Source: an uncultured Saprospiraceae bacterium
GTDB taxonomy: Bacteria; Bacteroidota; Bacteroidia; Chitinophagales; Saprospiraceae
Length of the DNA stretch: 10,562 nt
Assembly (NCBI GenBank): GCA_937959375.1
Contig: CALGLS010000276.1
Span: 1-10,562 of the forward strand
Direction: 5' to 3'
Position numbers and translations under genes: made by a program. Every line of letters starts with the position of its first letter. Position 1 is the stretch's first letter. This document shows positions 6,448 through 10,562 of the stretch, piece after piece. Under the pieces are notes generated by a model, which ran no database searches, had not been told where the DNA came from, and saw nothing but the letters and a program-made list of their open reading frames with translations.

Positions 6448-7266
6448 ATGAAAAATACCATCGGACTAATTGTTTTACTTTTCTTATTCAGCACTTGTCA
6501 GAAAAAGGATTTTGATATCGTTAACCTAAACGGAAATAAAATAACAATCCTAGGTCATGGCGGAATGGGGATTGCGAATAGATATCCCTTGAACACGTTT
6601 GAATCCATTCAAAACTGTTTGAGTATCGGAGCTGATGGAACTGAGATTGATGTGCAAATGACAAAAGATGGAGTACTAATCGCTTTTCACAGCGAATCAT
6701 TGGATGATAAGACAGACGCATCGGGAAAGGTTTACACCCAAACCTGGAATGCAATCGAAGATGCAAGATACGTCGATCCCATTTATTCCAACTACAGAAT
6801 CCTAAGTTTGGATGAACTCTTTTCAAACCTCAGCAATATCGGTGAACATACCTTTTTCTTAGACTGTAAGAATTTCGACCCAGATACTTCATTGACTTAT
6901 TTAAATGCATTTTCCAATGCGCTAATTCAACTCATCGACAAACATCAACTCGTAAATAATATTTATATCGAACTAAAACGAAGAGACGTTATTGAGAATC
7001 TAAAAAACAAAAGACCTGACTTAAATATTTTTGTCTACACTTCTTTTGATATTGGATTAGCAATAGCTGATGAATTAGCATTACAAGGAATCGTAGTGGC
7101 GGTCGACAAGATATCAACTGAGGAAGTTGCAACTGCACATGCGAGCGGAATTATGGTTGCTGTGTTTAATGCGCATTCACAATCTAGGAATATTGCTGCG
7201 ATTGAAAAAAATGTAGACTTTGTCCAAACAGATAAATTGAGGCATCTAATTAAAATGTTGAACTAA
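6448..7266 (+). CDS. Glycerophosphodiester phosphodiesterase-like lipoprotein
   Basis: 272 residues with the GDPD fold signature: a beta-1 GHGGMG motif (HGG where most of the family has HRG), YPLNTFESI (family ENT, here LNT), the metal-site segment GTEIDVQMTKDG with Glu and Asp two apart, FHSESLD supplying the second catalytic His, a later DCK in place of ExK, and a closing VDFVQTDKL like the family's 'TDxP' strand. Family members hydrolyse glycerophosphodiesters to glycerol 3-phosphate and an alcohol, usually with Ca2+ or Mg2+. MKNTIGLIVLLFLFSTC is a lipoprotein signal with Cys at 17 (Thr at -1, a loose lipobox). The frame stays open upstream to 6301; ATG codons at 6412 and 6439 are alternatives, but 6448 gives the normal signal length. 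The loss of the HRG Arg may mean altered substrate; activity is not certain. Confidence 0.82.
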   Translation: MKNTIGLIVLLFLFSTCQKKDFDIVNLNGNKITILGHGGMGIANRYPLNTFESIQNCLSIGADGTEIDVQMTKDGVLIAFHSESLDDKTDASGKVYTQTWNAIEDARYVDPIYSNYRILSLDELFSNLSNIGEHTFFLDCKNFDPDTSLTYLNAFSNALIQLIDKHQLVNNIYIELKRRDVIENLKNKRPDLNIFVYTSFDIGLAIADELALQGIVVAVDKISTEEVATAHASGIMVAVFNAHSQSRNIAAIEKNVDFVQTDKLRHLIKMLN

Positions 7267-7290
7267 GGGGAGGCTCTTTTTTCTTTTCTG

Positions 7291-7298
7291 TATCTTTG
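7291..7298 (+). promoter_or_regulatory. Candidate -7 element for the mod operon
   Basis: TATCTTTG exactly matches TAnnTTTG and is identical to the element at 5349-5356. The region 19 bases upstream is T-rich but has no clear TTG box. Transcription would begin near 7305 and give a leader of about 240 bases containing the inverted repeat at 7370-7473. Confidence 0.4.
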
Positions 7299-7369
7299 AA
7301 AAAAAATAGGTAATTACGAAAAGAGAAAGTTTAAAGAAGATTAATAGAAGGTTCTAAATGATTTTATTT

Positions 7370-7473
7370 GGTTTGAAGGAGTGAAGGTTTCCTTGATCGC
7401 GTGCCTGTTTAGCCCAGCTAAATTTCGCATATTACGTGTCCTTCAAACCTTACATCCTTCATTCCTTCAAACC
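7370..7473 (+). repeat. Long inverted repeat, possible structured leader of the mod operon
   Basis: GGTTTGAAGGAGTGAAGG (7370-7387) is the reverse complement of CCTTCATTCCTTCAAACC (7456-7473) except for one position that would be a G-U pair in RNA. The 68-base loop holds a second dyad, TTTAGC-CCA-GCTAAA (7408-7422), and another copy of CCTTCAAACC (7440-7449) that could compete with the outer right arm. No U-run follows, so it is not a simple terminator. It may be a folded RNA leader of modA or a small mobile palindromic element. I do not recognise it as a molybdenum-cofactor riboswitch. Confidence 0.6.
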
Positions 7474-7541
7474 TTTCTAAAAGAATATGACCAAACAAAA
7501 TCACTTAGTTCCTAATAGAAACATCAGCACGAATAAATAAA

Positions 7542-8294
7542 ATGACAAAAAAAATCATCTTCCTCTGTTTCTTATTTTTTCTCTCCAGTTGCGCCAAACC
7601 AACTCATACACTTACCATCGCTACGGCAGCCAATATGCAATTTGCAATGGCCGCGCTAAGCACTCAGTTTACCAAACAAACCGGAATTAAAACAAACTTA
7701 GTAATTGCCTCTTCAGGAAAACTAACCGCTCAAATAAAAGAGGGGGCACCTTACGATATGCTCGTTTCTGCTGACATGAAATACCCTAACGAAATCCAAA
7801 AGTTTGACTTAGCAGCAACGACTCCCAAAGTTTACGCCTACGGAAAATTAGTGCTCTGGTCGATGCAGAAAAACGTCAAGCCAAATATCGAATTACTCAG
7901 CACCAACAACATAAAACACATCGCACTCGCCAATCCCAAAACAGCTCCCTACGGCCAGGCGGCCATTGATGTGCTAAAGCATTACCAAGTTTATGATACT
8001 TGCCAAAAAAAGCTAGTCTATGGAGAAAGCATTGCTCAAACCAACCAATTCATTACATCCCGTGCCGCTGAAGTTGGGTTTACTGCCAAGTCTGTTGTAC
8101 TTTCGCAAAAGATGAAAGGAAAAGGGGAATGGGTCGATTTAGATCCCCTGACTTACAATCGAATAGAACAGGGAATTGTGCGCATCAAAGGTGCAAATGA
8201 AATGGAGGAAGAGGCCATTGCTTTTTACAATTTTATGTTTTCGGAAAACGCAAAAAAAATATTAACTGAATTTGGATACGCTGTAGATGAATAA
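7542..8294 (+). CDS. modA: Molybdate (or tungstate) ABC transporter substrate-binding lipoprotein
   Basis: 250 residues; captures molybdate or tungstate oxyanion in the periplasm and hands it to the ModB/ModC importer. ModA-family features are clear: LTIATAANMQFAM (about 24-36), IASSGKLTAQI (55-65) with the anion-binding Ser pair, APYDMLVSAD (69-78), the NPKTAPYGQAA loop (131-141), GESIAQTNQFITSRAAEVGF (161-180) and a C-terminal FMFSENAKKILTEFGY. The signal peptide ends in the lipobox LSSC with Cys at 17, so it is lipid-anchored rather than freely soluble as in the enterobacterial form. Start at ATG 7542 follows an A-rich stretch; a candidate promoter and a long inverted repeat lie upstream. 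Its stop overlaps the next start by 8 bases. Molybdate versus tungstate preference cannot be read from sequence. Confidence 0.92.
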   Translation: MTKKIIFLCFLFFLSSCAKPTHTLTIATAANMQFAMAALSTQFTKQTGIKTNLVIASSGKLTAQIKEGAPYDMLVSADMKYPNEIQKFDLAATTPKVYAYGKLVLWSMQKNVKPNIELLSTNNIKHIALANPKTAPYGQAAIDVLKHYQVYDTCQKKLVYGESIAQTNQFITSRAAEVGFTAKSVVLSQKMKGKGEWVDLDPLTYNRIEQGIVRIKGANEMEEEAIAFYNFMFSENAKKILTEFGYAVDE

Positions 8295-8691
8295 ACTGCA
8301 AGGACAAATTACCAAGATTGAAACCAGTGGAAATCTCTCCATTGTTCATGTGTCAATTACCGAGCAAATTAAGCTGAAGGCGATTGTTGTCGAAAGGCCA
8401 GAGACTGCTCCGTATTTGAAGGAAGGGAATGAAATCGCGATGCTCTTCAAAGAAACGGAAGTGGTGATGGGAACAGATGCAATACATGCGATTAGTCTTC
8501 AAAATAAAATATCTGGTGTCATCAAAAAAGTAGAGAAAGGAACGTTGTTGAGTAAGGTTGTTTTGGAAAGTGGGGCAGGTGATATCATTTCGCTAATCAG
8601 TACCAACGCAGTGAACCAACTTGACTTAAAAGTAGGCATGAATGCCATGGCGATGATTAAACTAAACGAAGTAATGATCTCAACTGTATGA
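8287..8691 (+). CDS. Molbindin-like di-TOBE (Mop) protein
   Basis: 134 residues forming two tandem TOBE/Mop-like domains, about 3-66 and 72-133, each of five or so beta strands. The second is closer to the family (ISGVIKKVEKG, AGDIISLISTNAVNQLDLKVG, MIKLNEVMIS); the first is more diverged (GQITKIETSGNLSIVHVSI, LKEGNEIAMLFKETEVVMG). Molbindins bind molybdate or tungstate between subunits of an oligomer and are thought to store or buffer the oxyanion in the cytoplasm. There is no signal peptide and no DNA-binding helix, so it is not a ModE-type regulator. It starts inside modA (8-base overlap) and ends inside the modB start (ATGA, 4 bases), so the three are surely co-translated. It could also serve as an extra regulatory part of the transporter; that is inference. 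Confidence 0.8.
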   Translation: MNKLQGQITKIETSGNLSIVHVSITEQIKLKAIVVERPETAPYLKEGNEIAMLFKETEVVMGTDAIHAISLQNKISGVIKKVEKGTLLSKVVLESGAGDIISLISTNAVNQLDLKVGMNAMAMIKLNEVMISTV

Positions 8692-9359
8692 ATTGGGAAC
8701 CACTCATATTGACCTTTAAATTAGCTTTAGTGACGACCACTATTCTTTTGGTATTGTCGATCCCATTAGCGTATTGGTTGGCTTACACAAAATCGCGTTT
8801 GAAGCCAGTTGTGGAAACCTTAGTGAGTATGCCTTTGGTACTTCCTCCAACGGTTCTTGGGTTTTACTTTCTCATCGCTTTTAGCCCCAATAATGCATTC
8901 GGCAATTGGCTCAATGAATGGCTCGGAATAAAACTCGTTTTTTCATTTGTAGGACTCGTTATTGTTTCCATTATTTACAGTTTGCCATTTATGGTGCATC
9001 CCATTCAATCTGGTTTGTCGTCTATTCCGTTGTCACTAAAAGAAGCTGCATACGTTATGGGCAAGTCGAGATACAGCACTTTGGTAAATGTATTGTTACC
9101 TAATATTAAGCCGTCCATTTTAACTGGAATCGTTTTAGCCTTTGCCCATACAGTAGGGGAGTTCGGAGTCGTATTGATGATTGGTGGGAATATACCGGGA
9201 CAAACGAAAGTTGCATCTATCGCCATCTATGATGAAGTAGAATCTTTAAATTATGCTGCTGCTAATTTTTATTCTGCGGTTCTTTTCGTTACCTCATTTT
9301 GTATTTTGCTTTTAGTTTATTTAATAAATGGAGGTCATCTAAAGCGTTTCTGGAAATGA
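8688..9359 (+). CDS. modB: Molybdate ABC transporter permease
   Basis: 223 residues, the usual ModB length. About five membrane segments are visible (about 8-31, 46-66, 84-105, 142-165, 195-214). The cytoplasmic EAA loop that contacts the ATPase is intact: LKEAAYVMGKSRYSTLVNVL followed by LP (117-138). Family-specific stretches include MPLVLPPTVLGFY (48-60), AHTVGEFGVVLMIGGNIPG (153-171) and the YDEVESLNYAAA segment (181-192). The protein forms the membrane channel as a dimer with two ATPase subunits. Both ends overlap neighbours by 4 bases (ATGA at 8688-8691 and 9356-9359), indicating translational coupling in the order modA, mop-like, modB, modC. Confidence 0.94.
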   Translation: MNWEPLILTFKLALVTTTILLVLSIPLAYWLAYTKSRLKPVVETLVSMPLVLPPTVLGFYFLIAFSPNNAFGNWLNEWLGIKLVFSFVGLVIVSIIYSLPFMVHPIQSGLSSIPLSLKEAAYVMGKSRYSTLVNVLLPNIKPSILTGIVLAFAHTVGEFGVVLMIGGNIPGQTKVASIAIYDEVESLNYAAANFYSAVLFVTSFCILLLVYLINGGHLKRFWK

Positions 9360-10231
9360 TCAAAATCAAGTTACATAAAGCTTTGCATGCCGCTCAAGGC
9401 GAAATGCTCCTCGACCTCAATCTCGAAATTGAGCAAGGAACGCTTGTTGCAATTTATGGTCCGTCCGGAGCTGGGAAAACCTCCACCTTGAAAATCTTAT
9501 CAGGTTTACTTCAGCCCGATTCGGGAATGCTATCTGTCAATGATAATTTGTGGTTTGACACCAAACAAAAAATCAATCTAAAGCCTCAGCAACGCAATGT
9601 TGGTTATTTGTTCCAAGACTACGCACTTTTTCCAAATATGACCGTCTTGCAAAATCTAGCTTTTGCCTTAAGCAAAAAACAAGACCGATCCATCCTCCAG
9701 GAATTAATAGAAATGATGGAGCTAGGTGAGCTACAAAATCGCAAGCCAGCTACGCTCTCCGGTGGGCAAAAACAGCGCGTAGCTTTGGCTAGAGCGCTAG
9801 TCCAACGTCCGCAAATCTTATTGCTTGATGAACCACTCTCAGCACTTGATCGGAAGATTCGTTCCAAACTTCAAAACTACATTTTAAGTATTCATCGCAA
9901 GTACAACCTGACGACTATTTTAATCAGTCATGACATTGGTGAAATTCACAAACTTGCCGACAAAGTAATCATCCTTGAAAATGGTCAAGTTGCCCAAGAG
10001 GGAACACCTACGGATATTTTTATCAATCAAAAGATTTCTGGAAAGTTCAAATTTACGGGTGAGGTTCTAAACATAGAGCAAGAAGAGGTCGTTTACATCG
10101 TCACCGTTCTCATTCAAAATCAAATTGTAAAAGTCATTGCTCAGTCAACTGAAATTGAAGGACTGAAAATCGGAGATCAGGTGATGGTCGCTTCCAAAGC
10201 TTTTAATCCGATTATTTATAAGATTGATTAA
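9356..10231 (+). CDS. modC: Molybdate ABC transporter ATP-binding protein with one TOBE domain
   Basis: 291 residues from the ATG at 9356, which overlaps the modB stop as ATGA; the frame is open upstream to 9299 but that part is inside modB. All ATPase motifs are present: Walker A GPSGAGKTS (35-43), Q-loop in LFQDYALFPNMTV (Gln 87), signature LSGGQKQRVALARAL (134-148), Walker B ILLLDEP (154-160), D-loop SALD and switch His in ISHD (192). A C-terminal TOBE domain (about 228-289) may sense the oxyanion. It is about 60 residues shorter than the E. coli ModC, which has a larger C-terminal regulatory region; the separate di-TOBE protein of this operon could make up for it. It powers uptake with ModB and the lipoprotein ModA. 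No ModE-like regulator gene is in the window. Confidence 0.94.
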   Translation: MIKIKLHKALHAAQGEMLLDLNLEIEQGTLVAIYGPSGAGKTSTLKILSGLLQPDSGMLSVNDNLWFDTKQKINLKPQQRNVGYLFQDYALFPNMTVLQNLAFALSKKQDRSILQELIEMMELGELQNRKPATLSGGQKQRVALARALVQRPQILLLDEPLSALDRKIRSKLQNYILSIHRKYNLTTILISHDIGEIHKLADKVIILENGQVAQEGTPTDIFINQKISGKFKFTGEVLNIEQEEVVYIVTVLIQNQIVKVIAQSTEIEGLKIGDQVMVASKAFNPIIYKID

Positions 10232-10255
10232 CCTCAACTCTATGTGTTCTATATG

Positions 10256-10273
10256 CCTGCCGGCAAAGGCAGG
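10256..10273. repeat. Small palindromic hairpin repeat
   Basis: CCTGCC-GGCAAA-GGCAGG is a perfect 6-bp inverted repeat with a 6-base loop that itself starts inside a GCCGGC palindrome. It is GC-rich in an AT-rich intergenic region, 25 bases after the modC stop. It has no U-run, so it is probably a dispersed REP-like element or an mRNA 3' stabiliser rather than a terminator. Confidence 0.5.
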
Positions 10274-10354
10274 GTGAAATTGTAGTGGTAAGGATATGTA
10301 TTCAGAAGTGATAAAAATTGGTTGATTTATTGATGTAGGTAATCCTCATTTTAT

Positions 10355-10396
10355 AAAAAAAGCCCGCTCAGATTCAGAATCCAAGCAGGCTTTTTT
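10355..10396. terminator. Bidirectional Rho-independent terminator
   Basis: GCCCGCT (10362-10368) pairs with AGCAGGC (10384-10390) with one mismatch, extended inside by GATT-CAG-AATC and outside by A7 on the left and T6 on the right. It is symmetric, so it can end transcripts from both sides: the mod operon on the plus strand and the T9SS-secreted protein gene on the minus strand, whose stop is at 10430-10432. Confidence 0.85.
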
Positions 10397-10429
10397 AGCT
10401 GTTTTTATTTATTAATTAATAAATTAAAT

Positions 10430-10562
10430 TTATCTCAACACCACTCGCTGAACCATCTTCTCATACTCCGTCCCAATCATCACAAAATAAACACCACGAG
10501 CATAAGTTTTCATGTCCAGTACCAAGTGCTGCGTACCAGATTCAAAAATTCCTTCCGTTACC
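10430..10562 (-). CDS. C-terminal fragment of a T9SS-secreted protein
   Basis: Only the last 43 residues are in the window; the gene continues past the right edge. Read on the minus strand they contain LVLDMKTYARGVYFVMIGT followed later by VQRVVLR and a TAA stop. This is the end of a T9SS type A sorting domain: an 'L.LD....A.GVYFV.I' strand pair, then a final basic strand ending in Arg. The type IX machinery uses this domain to export the protein across the outer membrane. The function of the rest is unknown. The bidirectional terminator at 10355-10396 lies 33 bases downstream of its stop. Confidence 0.85.
   Translation of the reverse strand, partial: VTEGIFESGTQHLVLDMKTYARGVYFVMIGTEYEKMVQRVVLR

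Noticed and set aside
7267..7290. Terminator directly after the GDPD-like gene, suggested by its T-rich run
   Set aside because: The T-rich tract has no adequate stem before it.
9299..9355. Longer N-terminus for ModC
   Set aside because: It lies within modB; the ATG at 9356 gives the standard ATGA coupling and a normal ABC N-terminus.

Overview
The window comes from an AT-rich member of the Bacteroidota, most likely a flavobacterium-like lineage. Four things point there: two proteins end in a type IX secretion (T9SS) type A sorting domain, the large surface protein carries GEVED domains, several short lipoproteins are present, and Bacteroidota-type -7 promoter elements (TAnnTTTG) occur in front of genes. 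Genus or species cannot be read from this sequence.

Layout, left to right. Bases 1-197 are non-coding and hold two exact copies of an 18-base palindromic repeat, then an intrinsic terminator for the gene to its right. Bases 198-4946 (minus strand) encode one giant secreted surface protein of 1582 residues: signal peptide, three leucine-rich-repeat-like modules each closed by a MopE-type acidic Cys/Asp metal-binding motif, a Cys-rich stalk, a thrombospondin-like segment, two GEVED domains and a T9SS C-terminal domain. Bases 4947-5377 are a divergent intergenic region with candidate promoters and small dyads. Bases 5378-7266 (plus strand) are a probable operon: an unrecognised lipoprotein, a possible 22-codon micro-ORF, a small outer-membrane beta-barrel protein and a glycerophosphodiester phosphodiesterase-like lipoprotein. 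Bases 7267-7541 are a leader region with a perfect -7 element and a long inverted repeat that could fold as RNA. Bases 7542-10231 are a tightly overlapping molybdate (or tungstate) uptake operon in the order modA, mop-like, modB, modC. Bases 10232-10429 hold a small hairpin repeat and a bidirectional terminator. The right edge cuts a second T9SS-secreted protein on the minus strand, of which only the last 43 residues are visible.

How the genes work together. The mod operon is a complete importer: a lipid-anchored binding protein, a permease, an ATPase with one TOBE domain, and a separate di-TOBE (molbindin-like) protein. The 5378-7266 cluster is entirely cell-envelope proteins; a joint role in envelope lipid or glycerophosphodiester handling is only an inference. 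The giant protein is probably displayed on the cell surface or released, for adhesion or matrix formation. Two of its repeats are nearly identical in DNA (about 137 bases, 2 differences), so the gene may change length by recombination. I see no CRISPR array, tRNA, rRNA, transposase or integrase. The points most worth a second look are the structured leader of the mod operon, the homogenised repeats of the giant gene and the undescribed envelope cluster.
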